This document shows positions 36,760 to 47,300 of a DNA stretch of 64,000 bases, piece after piece. The stretch's first letter is position 1, and each line of letters begins with the position of its first letter. This DNA comes from Niveispirillum lacus (GTDB lineage Bacteria > Pseudomonadota > Alphaproteobacteria > Azospirillales > Azospirillaceae): the NCBI RefSeq assembly GCF_002251795.1, contig NZ_NOXU01000024.1:62001-126000 (forward strand). Direction: 5' to 3'. The notes beneath the pieces were generated by a model that made no database searches, was not told the origin of the DNA, and saw only the letters and a program-made list of their open reading frames with translations. The position numbers and the translations under genes are program-made.

Positions 36760-39477
36760 CTATACCCGTTTTGCAAAACGGTAACTGACCTCGACAATAC
36801 CATGATCCTCCGCGCTGTCATGGAAGGTGAACCCCAGATCGCGGCAAAGACCCAGCATACCAGCATTCTCCCGTAGAACTTCGCCGAACACCTCCTGGAT
36901 GCCGCGGCTTTCAGCATAGGCCAGGATTTCCTTCATCAGACGTGAGCCCAGGCCTTTGCCCTTCATGTCGGAACGGACCAAGACGGCATATTCAGCCCTT
37001 TCATTATCCGGATCGGCGGTGATGCGGACCACGCCAAAGATAGGGCCGGGCTTGTCCGGGTCGATGATGTCGAGCGGAATTGCCACCAGAGCCATCTCCC
37101 GGTCATAGTCGATCTGGGTCAGCCGTGCTCCCATCTGGTGCGAAAGACGGCGCATGGGCGCAAAGAACCGCAGGCGCATATCCTCCACACTGGTGGCGGC
37201 TACCAGGTCATGGATGGCCTGTTCATCCTCTGGCCGGATGGGGCGAACCAGGAATTCCCGCCCAGACCGCAGGGTGACCGTATGTTCCAGCTTCTTTGGA
37301 TAGGCCCGAATGGCCAGCCGTTTTAGGGACTGTTCGGTCAGCGGCCTTACTCGGATCCGTGCATCCAGCGCCAGAACCCCGGCTTCATCCGCGTATAGTG
37401 GGTTGATATCCAGTTCCGCGATCTCCGGAAAATCGATGATCAACTGACTGACCTTGGTCATGGCCAAGGCAACGGCATCCAGATCTGCGGCAGCCATGTG
37501 CCGAAAACCCTGCAAAAGCTTGTAGATCCGGGTGCGGGCCATGGCCTCCCGCGCCAGGGTCAGGTTCAGGGGAGGCAGCGCCAGTGCCTTGTCATCCAGT
37601 ACCTCAACCGCCACACCGCCCGCCCCGAACAGGATAACAGGACCAAACAATGCATCATCCACCATACCCAGGATCAGTTCCTGGGCACCGGGACGGTGCG
37701 CCATCTCCTGTACCGTGAACCCTTCGATGCGGGCATCGGGCATGGCGGAGCGTATCCGTTCCAGCATGGCTTCCGCCTCTGCCCACACTTGAGTTGGCAG
37801 CAAGTTTAGCGAAACACCTCCCAGGTCGGACTTGTGGGTAATGTCGGGTGACAGGATTTTCAGCGCAATGCGCCCACCCAGCCGCTTTGCCGCCCGCTCC
37901 GCCTCCGCCGGGGTGGCAGCGGTCACGGTCTGCACGCAGGGAATGCCGTAAGCGCGCAGGACTTCTTTGGCCTCATACTCCGACAGCCAGCCACGGCCAT
38001 CGGCCAGAGCAGTATCAATCACCGGGCGCACATTCCCCATGTCGACATCAAACTGCTCTGGCACGCTGGCCGGCATTTCCATCAGCAATTCCTGGTTCCG
38101 CCGGTATTGGACCAGATGCAGGAAGGCGCGGACGGCCTGATTAGGGGTCTGATAATGCGGAATGCGGGCATGATCCAACAGGCGGCGGGAGGGGGCGGCC
38201 TGCTGTTCACCAAGCCAACTGGCCAGTACCGGCAGGCGGCGCCCGCCGCCGGCGCGGTTATTCTGCTCACGGGTGATATCGGCCAGCGCCTGCGCGGCGT
38301 CCCGGCCGTCTGCGACCGCTGTGGGGCAGTTCAGCACCAGTACAGCGTCAATGTTTTTGTCCGCCATGACGATTTTCATGGCGTCGGCATAGCGCTTGCC
38401 GTCGGCGTCGCCGATGATATCGACCGGGTTGCCATGGCTCCACGTGGGCGGCAGCACCTTGTCCAGGGCCGCCAGCGTTTCCGGGGCCAATTGCGCCAGC
38501 CGCCCCCCGCCAGCAATCAGCGTGTCAGTGGCAAGCACACCCACACCACCGCCATTGGTGACGATGGCCAGCCGGTCACCGCTGATCTGTACTCCGGTCG
38601 CCAATGTCTCCACGGCGGCGAACAACTCGTCCAATTCCCCCACCCGCAGCATGCCGGCACGGCGGAAGGCTGCATCATAGACTGCATCCGCCCCGGCCAG
38701 GGCGCCGGTATGTGAACTGGCGGCGCGTGACCCTTCTTCGCTACGACCGGCCTTGATCACGATAACGGGTTTGGCGCGAGCCGCGGTACGAGCGGCAGAC
38801 ATGAATTTTCGTGCACTGGTGATGGCCTCGACATAGAGCAGGATGGCCCGCACCGACCCGTCCTGGGCCAAATAATCCAGCATGTCGCCGAAATCGACGT
38901 CGGCCTTGGAACCCAGAGAAATCAGGTGGGAGAAACCGATGCCGCGCGGCGTCGCCCAATCGACGATGGATGTCACCACGGCGCCCGACTGCGCCACCAG
39001 GGCAATATCACCCTTCAGCGGCGGTACATGGCAGAAGCTGGCGTTCAGTCCCTGGCCTGGCACCATGATGCCAAGGCAGTTTGGCCCGATGATGCGCAGC
39101 AGATGCGGGCGCGCAGCGTCCAGCACAGCCTGCTGCAAACGTCGCCCTTCCTCGCCCATCTCTGCAAATCCGGCAGTGATGACAACGGCCGCCTTGGTGC
39201 CGCGAGCCCCCAATTCGGCAACCAGACCAGGAACCGTGGCAGGCGGCGTGGCAATCACGGCCAGTTCCGGTGCCATGGGTAGATCACTGACCGAAGGGTA
39301 GGCCAGAACCCCCTCTATTGAGCGTTCACGCGGGTTGACGGGCATGATCGGCCCATCGAATCCGGCGTTGAACAGATTGCGGGCCACCACCTTGCCCACC
39401 GACCGGTCCCGCCGGCTGGCCCCGATCAGGGCAACTGACGCAGGCTTGAACAGGCTGTTCAGATTACGGATGGTCAT
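36760..39477 (-). CDS. Pat-type fused acyl-CoA synthetase / GNAT protein acetyltransferase
   Basis: 905 residues from ATG 39477, which has AGGAG six bases upstream. The N-terminal two thirds is an NDP-forming acyl-CoA synthetase: CoA-binding domain (SVALIGASRRDRSVGKVVARN), ligase domain with active-site-like His256 in SSHTGALAG, and an ATP-grasp domain (LKILSPDITHKSDLGGV). The last 170 residues are a GNAT domain (VRPIRPEDEQAIHDLVAAT, MKGKGLGSRLMKEIL). This is the architecture of Pat/Pka, which acetylates acetyl-CoA synthetase and other lysines. Whether the synthetase half is active is not decided by the sequence alone. No acs gene is nearby. Confidence 0.9.
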   Translation of the reverse strand: MTIRNLNSLFKPASVALIGASRRDRSVGKVVARNLFNAGFDGPIMPVNPRERSIEGVLAYPSVSDLPMAPELAVIATPPATVPGLVAELGARGTKAAVVITAGFAEMGEEGRRLQQAVLDAARPHLLRIIGPNCLGIMVPGQGLNASFCHVPPLKGDIALVAQSGAVVTSIVDWATPRGIGFSHLISLGSKADVDFGDMLDYLAQDGSVRAILLYVEAITSARKFMSAARTAARAKPVIVIKAGRSEEGSRAASSHTGALAGADAVYDAAFRRAGMLRVGELDELFAAVETLATGVQISGDRLAIVTNGGGVGVLATDTLIAGGGRLAQLAPETLAALDKVLPPTWSHGNPVDIIGDADGKRYADAMKIVMADKNIDAVLVLNCPTAVADGRDAAQALADITREQNNRAGGGRRLPVLASWLGEQQAAPSRRLLDHARIPHYQTPNQAVRAFLHLVQYRRNQELLMEMPASVPEQFDVDMGNVRPVIDTALADGRGWLSEYEAKEVLRAYGIPCVQTVTAATPAEAERAAKRLGGRIALKILSPDITHKSDLGGVSLNLLPTQVWAEAEAMLERIRSAMPDARIEGFTVQEMAHRPGAQELILGMVDDALFGPVILFGAGGVAVEVLDDKALALPPLNLTLAREAMARTRIYKLLQGFRHMAAADLDAVALAMTKVSQLIIDFPEIAELDINPLYADEAGVLALDARIRVRPLTEQSLKRLAIRAYPKKLEHTVTLRSGREFLVRPIRPEDEQAIHDLVAATSVEDMRLRFFAPMRRLSHQMGARLTQIDYDREMALVAIPLDIIDPDKPGPIFGVVRITADPDNERAEYAVLVRSDMKGKGLGSRLMKEILAYAESRGIQEVFGEVLRENAGMLGLCRDLGFTFHDSAEDHGIVEVSYRFAKRV

Positions 39478-39595
39478 GGCGGCTCCTGGCGGGCGGGCTC
39501 TGGCGGTCCGGCAGCATGCCGGAAACAGCGGCCACCATAAACCACGACCATGGCCGGGCGATGACATGGGTCAATTGTTGACCCGGCCCTTTGGA

Positions 39596-39940
39596 TCAGA
39601 AAAGCCAGGTTTCGGGATTGGTGATCGGTTCGTAATTAATGGCCTTCAGCACCCCCTTAATCGACCGGATCAACCACCAGAGCCCGACTGCAATCAGGAT
39701 CAAGACGCCGATCCCGATAAAGGCTGTTGCCGACCCGATGATGATGCCCAGCACGCCCAGCCAGAAAGTGCGGATGATGTAGGTGATATGTGTTTCCCAT
39801 AGGGTTCCGCGCGAGTCGCTGCGCTTAAGATAGGCGACAATCACCCCGATCAGGCCGAAACCAACAATACTCAACACATTGCTGACCACCACGGCCAAAC
39901 GCATACCGCTATTGTAGCGATCACTTTCGTAGTAACTCAT
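39596..39940 (-). CDS. Small DUF4870-like membrane protein
   Basis: 114 residues from ATG 39940. Three hydrophobic segments (about 13-38, 55-80, and 80-98) with the loop SRGTLWETHITYIIRTFWLG and an end TNPETWLF resemble DUF4870-type membrane proteins. The assignment is by eye. Function unknown. It has its own promoter region, upstream of which lies the RTX gene end. Confidence 0.75.
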   Translation of the reverse strand: MSYYESDRYNSGMRLAVVVSNVLSIVGFGLIGVIVAYLKRSDSRGTLWETHITYIIRTFWLGVLGIIIGSATAFIGIGVLILIAVGLWWLIRSIKGVLKAINYEPITNPETWLF

Positions 39941-40016
39941 GGTGTGTTTCCCCGAATTTTGCCCCTCATGAAAACGCAAAGCGGCAACCTCTGGCAACAG
40001 AGACTGTCGGCTGGCC

Positions 40017-43000
40017 TCATCCCAACAGATAATCCTGGCCCCAGCCGACCAACGGTGTCAGCAAGGCTGGATCCGTCGGCATGGTGGGAATAAAGCCGTT
40101 CAAAGAGAAGGCAAAACGGCTCTCCGCCTGACCATTGACAATGTAGTGATTGATCAAGGCGCTATGGTCCAGACCAAAGGCCGCGAACAGGTCACCATTA
40201 AAGGCGGCATAGGCTTCGGTACTGAACCCGACGGCACTCCGGCCCTCGGCGCGGCCGGTCTGAATGAAATGTTCGACCAGTGCCTTTTCGTTCAAACCGA
40301 ATGCGCGGAACAAGTCAGGATTCAACGCTGCATAGGCTTCTGCATCAAACCCAGTGGCAAGACGCCCCTCCTTCTCCCCATAATTCATGTAATGCTCAAC
40401 AAGCGCACCAACGTTCAGGCCGTAGGCAGCATAGATATCGGGGTTCAGCGCAGCGTAGGCGATGGCATCGAACCCTTCTCGCGGCCGCGCCTCCCTCACG
40501 CCCATGGTCTGGTAATGGTTCAGCAGTGCCTTCGCATCCAGACCATACACAGCATAGAGGTCAGGGTTCTGCGCCGCATAAGCCTCTGCATTAAATCCGC
40601 TGGCAATCCTTCCTTCTGACCGGCCATTGTTGATGTAGTGCTGCATCAGTCCGGCGTCGTTGCCCGCAAAGACCTTATCCAACGAACTGTTCTGGGCACG
40701 GTAGGCCTCCAGGCTGAAATCCGCCTGGAAGTCATCGTTCACGATGGTGGATCTGGTCGTCAGGCTGTTGCTGATGGTGGGGACAAGCGCACCCTGGACA
40801 TTGGTAACCGTGCCAATCAGCACATAGTCGGACCAGACATCGGTATTCCCCGATGCTGCGGGTGTGACGATCTCAAGACTGCTCTGTCCAGCATTGATTG
40901 TATAACGGCCCGTCGAGAGGGAAAAGCCGCCGGCAGTGCTGTAGGTAAAGTCGAAGGTCACGGCCTGGCTGGCGGGTTGCGACAGGCTGACTGTAAACAC
41001 TGTCGCCGACGATGGCGCCGTCGACATCACTGAACCTGTAACCCTACCCTCCATGATGACGGGATAATTGCCGCGATCGCCTTCCTGAACATAGGACCCG
41101 GTTAGGCGGAGGGTTACGGCCTGTGCCGTGGACAAGGATGCCACCTGATCGGCAAAGGCCAGCCGTTCCACCCCGACAAGCAGATCGGTGCCGTCGGAAC
41201 CGGTATTGTGGCGAACAGTCGTGATGCCGTTGGTGGTGGTGACAGTGTAATCGGCCTGATTGCCAGTGAACCGGGCCGTGTCGGTGCCGGCACCACCATA
41301 AAGCCGATCATCCCCGGCACCACCGGTCAGTGTATCGTCCCCGGCATCGCCGAACAGCCGGTTGGCGCCGCTGTTGCCGCGCAACAGGTCGCCGGCCAGA
41401 CCACCGAACAAGTCACGTTCTCCTTCCAGCGCCACGCGGGTTACGGCGCTGGTCTGGTTGGCCAGGATAAAATCGCTTGCCGACAGGCGGTCGCGGTCTG
41501 CGAAGAAGGCAAAGACGCCGGAATCCCACCCGATACCGGCCCGCAGCGCTGTCGCAGACTTGCCATTGATTGCTGCATATTCTGCCAGCTCCCGCAGCGT
41601 CTCCAGGCTGCTGATGCCCGTGGCTGACAAGTCGATCTTGTCGGTGCCGGCCGTGAAATCCATCACCATGTCCCGGCCATTGATCCGGTTGACGACAAAC
41701 CGGTCGGCACCGGCACCGCCGAACCAGATATCGGCGGCATTAGCACCAAACCAGCCGGTGGGTTCCGTTGGGTCGTCCATGATCGTGTCGTTGCCGGCAC
41801 CGCCGAACAACTGATCCAATCCATTGGCGCCACCGACCAATGTGTCATTGCCCGATCCACCGGCCAACAGGCCGCCGGTACCAATCGCACTGATCTGTCG
41901 GGACGGACCATCAGCCGCGAAGATGAAGTCTGCTGCTGTCAGTTTACGTGGGTCGATATTCAAGGCCAGTCCAAGGCCACCCAAGCGCAATTGCTGCAAG
42001 GCTCCCGAAGGAAGGGAAGCGATGGCCGTGATTATGTCGAAGCTGCTGATACCCAGGTCGGAGACATCCATCCGATCAACGGTTTGGACGAAGTCGACAA
42101 TCTCTACAACGCCCGTGGCGGCACCGCCCTCCAGCACGAAGATGTCCTTGCCCGAGCCGCCGATCATCCGGCTGTTCCCGCCGGTTGCGGCATACAGGAT
42201 ATCGTCACCGCCCTCGCCATACATCCACGAACCGTTGCCCGACCCGTGCAGGCGGTCGTTACCGGCCCCGCCATAAAGATGGCTCATCCAACCGCCATAG
42301 ATTTCACGGGGTGCCGCATCGGTTGACAGGATGAAATCACCAGCCGAGAGGAGATGGGAGTCGACCCCGGTCAGGAAGAAGCTGACCTGTGAGCCGCGTG
42401 CCAGGGTGAAGCTGGTGCCCTGCCCGGGTGCGTTGCTGGTCATCAGCGATTTCAGTGTGTCCCAACTGCTGATGCCGAAAGCGCTGACATCGACCCGGTC
42501 CTGGCCCCGCGTGAAATCCGCAATCGTGTAGTTGGCATAGCCGCTGCTCACGTCAGTAGAGATGGTAAACACATCTCGCCCTGTACCACCGATGGCCCGG
42601 TCCCAGCCGCCACGCAGGACCAACGTATCGTCGCCCGCCGCACCAATCAGCGAATCATCACCGCTGCCGCCATCCAGGGTATCATTGCCGGGGCTGCCGA
42701 CCAGATCGTCTGCTCCGCCGCTGCCCCGGATCAACCCGCCCTGCACCGGGGCCCCAAAGACAAAATCAGCCGCACTCAGCGTTGCAGGAGCCACGCCCAG
42801 ATAAAATGAATAGATATTTCCGGCACTGCGGAACTGAAACTGCCAGTTTCCGTCACCGGCGCCGGTGAAGAAAAGCCGGGCCGTTTCGAGGTCGGGAATG
42901 CCCAGGGCGGACAGATCGATCCGATCCTCGCCCGGTGCAAAATCAAGAATCCGCGATGCGCCATAGCTATAATAACTGACCGGTGGGCCCGGAATGAACA

Positions 43001-43220
43001 AATCCCTGCCCGCACCGCCGATCACCGTATCGCTGCTGCCAATGTACAGCAGATCATCGCCTGGACCGCCGGACAAACGGTCGAACCCTTCACCACCGAT
43101 CAGGGTGTCGTTTCCTTCGCCACCGACCAAAGTATCGTTACCATAGAAACCATCTATGCTGTCATCACCATTGGTACCAATGATTGATTCGTCGTTAAAT
43201 CCACCAATAATATTAGCCAT
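40017..43220 (-). CDS. Large RTX calcium-binding protein with repeated modules, probably type I secreted
   Basis: 1067 residues. Glycine/aspartate nonapeptide RTX repeats (GGEGNDTLIGGEGFDRL and others) alternate with four similar modules. Their DF...DRIDLSALGI-type starts lie at residues 93, 235, 376 and 521 and their (S/T)AxDFIF-type ends at about 149, 292, 428 and 580. A Calx-beta-like region follows (about 700-830), then five consecutive C-terminal repeats starting at 835, 876, 917, 958 and 999, each of exactly 41 residues (consensus FDAEAYAALNPDLxxAFGL, then HY, then EGR). There is no signal peptide, as expected for type I export, but no hlyB/hlyD/tolC genes are close. Role in adhesion or surface layer is possible, unproven. 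Confidence 0.87.
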   Translation of the reverse strand: MANIIGGFNDESIIGTNGDDSIDGFYGNDTLVGGEGNDTLIGGEGFDRLSGGPGDDLLYIGSSDTVIGGAGRDLFIPGPPVSYYSYGASRILDFAPGEDRIDLSALGIPDLETARLFFTGAGDGNWQFQFRSAGNIYSFYLGVAPATLSAADFVFGAPVQGGLIRGSGGADDLVGSPGNDTLDGGSGDDSLIGAAGDDTLVLRGGWDRAIGGTGRDVFTISTDVSSGYANYTIADFTRGQDRVDVSAFGISSWDTLKSLMTSNAPGQGTSFTLARGSQVSFFLTGVDSHLLSAGDFILSTDAAPREIYGGWMSHLYGGAGNDRLHGSGNGSWMYGEGGDDILYAATGGNSRMIGGSGKDIFVLEGGAATGVVEIVDFVQTVDRMDVSDLGISSFDIITAIASLPSGALQQLRLGGLGLALNIDPRKLTAADFIFAADGPSRQISAIGTGGLLAGGSGNDTLVGGANGLDQLFGGAGNDTIMDDPTEPTGWFGANAADIWFGGAGADRFVVNRINGRDMVMDFTAGTDKIDLSATGISSLETLRELAEYAAINGKSATALRAGIGWDSGVFAFFADRDRLSASDFILANQTSAVTRVALEGERDLFGGLAGDLLRGNSGANRLFGDAGDDTLTGGAGDDRLYGGAGTDTARFTGNQADYTVTTTNGITTVRHNTGSDGTDLLVGVERLAFADQVASLSTAQAVTLRLTGSYVQEGDRGNYPVIMEGRVTGSVMSTAPSSATVFTVSLSQPASQAVTFDFTYSTAGGFSLSTGRYTINAGQSSLEIVTPAASGNTDVWSDYVLIGTVTNVQGALVPTISNSLTTRSTIVNDDFQADFSLEAYRAQNSSLDKVFAGNDAGLMQHYINNGRSEGRIASGFNAEAYAAQNPDLYAVYGLDAKALLNHYQTMGVREARPREGFDAIAYAALNPDIYAAYGLNVGALVEHYMNYGEKEGRLATGFDAEAYAALNPDLFRAFGLNEKALVEHFIQTGRAEGRSAVGFSTEAYAAFNGDLFAAFGLDHSALINHYIVNGQAESRFAFSLNGFIPTMPTDPALLTPLVGWGQDYLLG

Positions 43221-43664
43221 TTTACACCCAGTGCGTTTTAAATTCGAAAATGCAGGATCGTTTCCAAATAACATGGCGACGGAAAAATATCTATCCGCAC
43301 GGGGTGCTGCTGTTATTTGCAGTCACGAAAGCTGGACCCTGAACGTCCAATTTTATTGGCACTGCGGTATGCTGGCCTTCCGTGACAAAGGCCCCACTAT
43401 GGCACCAGACCCTTGGTGCCTTGTCCTTTGACGGATCGCGGGCCGACAATTGCCCGCCCGTGATTCGCAGAAGTATGACACTCCCCGTTTCGGTCGTGGC
43501 CAAGAAAAGGGAGGAAAGTTGATAAAAAGGGCTGGGCGATATCGCCCAGCCCTTCATAAAAGATGGTGACGGTTAACAGCGCCAACCGATGTGCAAATCA
43601 CGTCCGAAGTGAAACGCTGAGGAAATGGTAAGTCTGAACAGGCTTGATCGTTGAAGGGAAACGA
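43221..43664. other. Intergenic region between ppa and the RTX gene
   Basis: 444 bases. It holds the terminator of ppa (43524-43552) and, nearer 43220, an AT-rich stretch likely to contain the RTX promoter. Short frames on either strand have no ribosome binding site or family resemblance. Confidence 0.5.
43524..43552 (-). terminator. Terminator of ppa
   Basis: A perfect 24-base palindrome (43529-43552, centre GATATC), followed on the minus strand by five T. It lies 112 bases beyond the ppa stop. Confidence 0.8.
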
Positions 43665-44198
43665 TCACCCTTCCTTCTGGAAACGCTCCACACTTTCCTG
43701 AATCAGCTTCGCGGCGACGTCGGCCTCGTCCCAGCGGACGATGCGGACCCACTTGCCGTGCTCCAGGTCCTTATAATGCTCGAAGAAGTGGGCGATCTGC
43801 TCGACCAGGATCTGCGGCAACTGACGGTAGCTGGTGATGTCCTTGTAGAACGGATGCAGCTTGTCCACCGGCACAGCCAGGATTTTCTCATCCATACCGG
43901 CATCGTCTTCCATGATCAGCACGCCGATAGGGCGTGAGCGCAGGACAACGCCGGGGACCACCGGGGTAGTGCCCACCACCATCACGTCGATCGGATCGCC
44001 GTCCAGGGCCAGCGTATGCGGTACGAACCCATAATTGGCCGGATAAAACATGGCAGTGTGCAGGAAACGGTCGACATAAAGTGCGCCGCTGTCCTTGTCC
44101 AACTCGTACTTCACGGGCTGGCCGCCGTGCGGGATCTCGATAACGACATTAATGTCCCAGGGCGGGTTCTTGCCGACGGGGATCTTGGTGATGTCCAT
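43665..44198 (-). CDS. ppa: Inorganic pyrophosphatase (family I)
   Basis: 177 residues from ATG 44198 (MDITKIPVGKNPPWDINVVI). VVIEIPHGGQPVKYELDKDSG, FYPANYGFVPHTLALDGDPID (with the DGDPID metal motif) and KWVRIVRWDEADVA are family I signatures. It hydrolyses pyrophosphate to two phosphates using magnesium. AAGAAGG precedes the start at a suitable distance. Single gene with its own terminator. Confidence 0.97.
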   Translation of the reverse strand: MDITKIPVGKNPPWDINVVIEIPHGGQPVKYELDKDSGALYVDRFLHTAMFYPANYGFVPHTLALDGDPIDVMVVGTTPVVPGVVLRSRPIGVLIMEDDAGMDEKILAVPVDKLHPFYKDITSYRQLPQILVEQIAHFFEHYKDLEHGKWVRIVRWDEADVAAKLIQESVERFQKEG

Positions 44199-44373
44199 GG
44201 CACAGGCCTTCTTTGGCAACGGAGCAGGGTAGAAATCGGCGCGATCCTAGCCGAGTGCAGGTGCGAAAAAAAGTTTCCGGAAGGATGATCCCCTGTGCAT
44301 TTCCGCCGCATCTACCAAGGTCGTAGGTGGTGGTCGGGACGATCTTGACCTATGTCGTCCCAACCATCGGCCA

Positions 44374-47300
44374 TCACGGAACCGTTGGGATCGTGGGGGG
44401 TGTCGGCTCCGGCGCGGGCGGCAGTACCGTTAGGCTGCCAGCGGCGGTCCGGGCAAAACGGCTGCCATCAATAAGATCGTCCAGCCGGGCCGCGGGCAAG
44501 GTGAAGTTACCCTGAGTCACAGCGCGGGCCAGGTAGACCAAACGAAAGCTGCCGCTTTCTGGCATGCCATCAAGGGCTGCCACAAACCGGTCGTCGCGGA
44601 ACTCCACAAGGGCCGCTTCTGACAGGGTTCCCAACCAGGAAAGGCCGCCCAATTGTGCACTGCCGGCCAAGCGCACATTCTCCACCACCAACCCCGCCGG
44701 CAGCGGATCGATCAGCAGGAGTGGGCCGGTCAAGGGCTGTTCTGCCCTACCCTCTAAGACCACCACCAGCAAATCACCGGCACGGATCGATTTAAGATTG
44801 GCCGGGCGGCCCTTGCCATCCTTAAACTGCCGGGACAGGGTCAGGCCGCCAGCGCTTTCGGCCTTGTCCGGCGTGGACAGGATGCCCGCGATCGTGGACA
44901 GGCTGTTCAACGGCTGGTCGCCGCGGTTTGTCACCGACAGGGCGGCGCCGTCAGCCAGCGCCCTTAGCAGCGGCCCGGTGCTGGTGACCGTCTGCCCGTC
45001 AACCACGACGTTCAGGGCCGGCGGATTGTTGGCAAGGGCCTGTGCCGCCAACAGCAGCCACGCGCGTTCTTGGGTGGCCACCAAGGCGGGATCGCGAAGC
45101 ATACCGACCAGAGCAGCCTCTTCAGCCTGGATACGAGCAGGATCAGCATTGGCGGCGATCAGCAAGGCCAGGGTTGCCGCCCGATCACGCAGGGGCGAAC
45201 CGAAATCCCGGATGCCCGGAACGCCTGGTAACGGGTCGTCCAGCCGGGATAGGATATCGCCCGCCCGTTGCCCATCGCCCAGCATTGCAAAGGCCGCAGC
45301 AATCTGCGCGCGGGCCAGCCGCGACGGCACGCGGCTTTGGAATGTTTCCTGGAAGAAGCGCAGGGGTGTGGCGTCAATGGCCCGCGCGCGCGCTGCGACA
45401 TAAAGGCCATAGGCCCGCGCTGGAAGTTCCGCGTCCTCCACCCAACTGTTGCCGATGGAGCGGGCCAGCCAGTCCATGCCCCGGCGATACCCATCCTCCG
45501 GCACGGTGAAACCAGCCTCACGGGACCGGGTGAGCACATCAAGCGCGAAGGCGGTCAACCAGGGATCGGCCGGTCCATCATGTGCCCACAGCGAAAAGGC
45601 GCCGTCGGCGCGCTGGCGGCTGATCAACCGTTCTACCAGATCTTCGGCCTTGGCCTTCAGTTTGTCATTGGCCGGAAGACCCAGGGCCTTCTGCCATTCA
45701 TTGGCACCGGCAAGCGGCAGCAACCGGGCGGCGATCTGGTCGGCAGACCCAAAAGGCCACGCATCGATCAGCAGTAGATGCGTCAAGGCATCCAGGGTGT
45801 CGTGCGGGCTGACCATGGACAGTTTCCACGAGGCCCCGGCAATGGCGCCCACCGGCTTAGGGGCCGCCAGGGTTGCTGTCTGCCCCGGCATGATCTGCCC
45901 CCGCACCTGCGTGGCGGCCACCGCATGGGCTGGGCGGATATTGATGGGGAAGCGGCGGGTCAGGCTGTATCCGTCCGGCCCCGTCACATTGACAACCAAG
46001 ACGCCATAACCAGGATCACCGGCCACCAGCGTCCGGTTGATGGACAGTTTGCGGCCACGGGCCAGCGCCGGAAAACTGGTTTCGGCCTTGCCCCCCTCAA
46101 GCCGTACCGGGCCTTCCGCCGTCATAGACAGCTTATAGGCCCCGCGCACCGGACCGGACAGGTTTTCCAGGTTCAAGGCAATACGCGCCCTGTCGCCCGG
46201 TGCCAGGAATCCCGGCAGAATCATATCGGTGGCAATGTCATCACGCACCTCCAGGGTGCCGCGTGCCACGCCGACCTTTGCGTCAGACCAGGCAACAGCC
46301 GTCAAGGCGAGGCGACCCGCCATATCCGGCAGAAGAAGATTGACCTCGGCCTGGCCATTTGGGCCTACAGTGACCACACCGGAATGAAGGGCCGTGATCG
46401 GCCCGGTGCGCCGCACACTGCTGATCCGCGTACCGGTCTTGTCCCCGCCATTTCCAGCAGGTGCAGCGGCACTGCCCTCGGTATGGTTGACCAGTCGGCC
46501 ATAGACATCACGCATTTCCACGGCCAGGCGACGTTTGCCCAAAAACCAACCGACCGGATCAATCGGCTGTGTTTCGGGCAGATGCGCCATCGACTCATCC
46601 ACCGCTGTGACCAACACACGCACCACCGACCCGGGTTCCGCCCCTGCCACTGCGACCGGCAGCTTCACTGATCCGCGCGGATGGACCGGCGGTTGTTCGG
46701 CAATGCTGACCGACAGTGACCGCTGGGCAGGATCGATGGCGACCCAGCCCATACCCAGGGCCCGACGGGGAGGGGTACGACTGCCGGGATCGGCCGGCGC
46801 GAAAGAAGTGGCCAGCACATAGGCACCCGCAGTGATATCCTCCGGAAGCGGCAGTTCGACAAATGCCCCTTCCGTCCCGATCTCGCTGATCAGGGTATGG
46901 CGGATCGCCCGGTCGGCAAGGGCGATGGCGACAGTACCGGCATAGGGGGGGCGAATAAAAACGCGGACCTTCTGCCCAGGGATGTGCAGCGGTTCCTGCA
47001 CCTTTACTTCCACCACGTCGGGCGTATCCGCCAGCTTGGCCGATACCCACCAACCGGCAGAGAACCGCAGCGACGAGGCGACGCCCGAGGCAGGATCAAA
47101 CAGTTCCAGACGGTATCGCCCGGCGCGGACCTGTTCCTCAATCGTCGCCAACTGCCCAGGAGTGATGTTGAGGTTGCCGCCTGTAAGACGCCGGTCCTTC
47201 ACAATCGTCCGGTATTCCCAACGGCCATCGGCGGCATACCATTCGTAATCATACTCTTCTTCGAACAGGTCCCAGGTCAGGCCACTGCGGCCCACCTTCT

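Noticed and set aside
44336-44361. GGGACGA/TCGTCCC inverted repeat after the macroglobulin gene
   Set aside because: No T run follows on the minus strand, so a terminator call is not supported.
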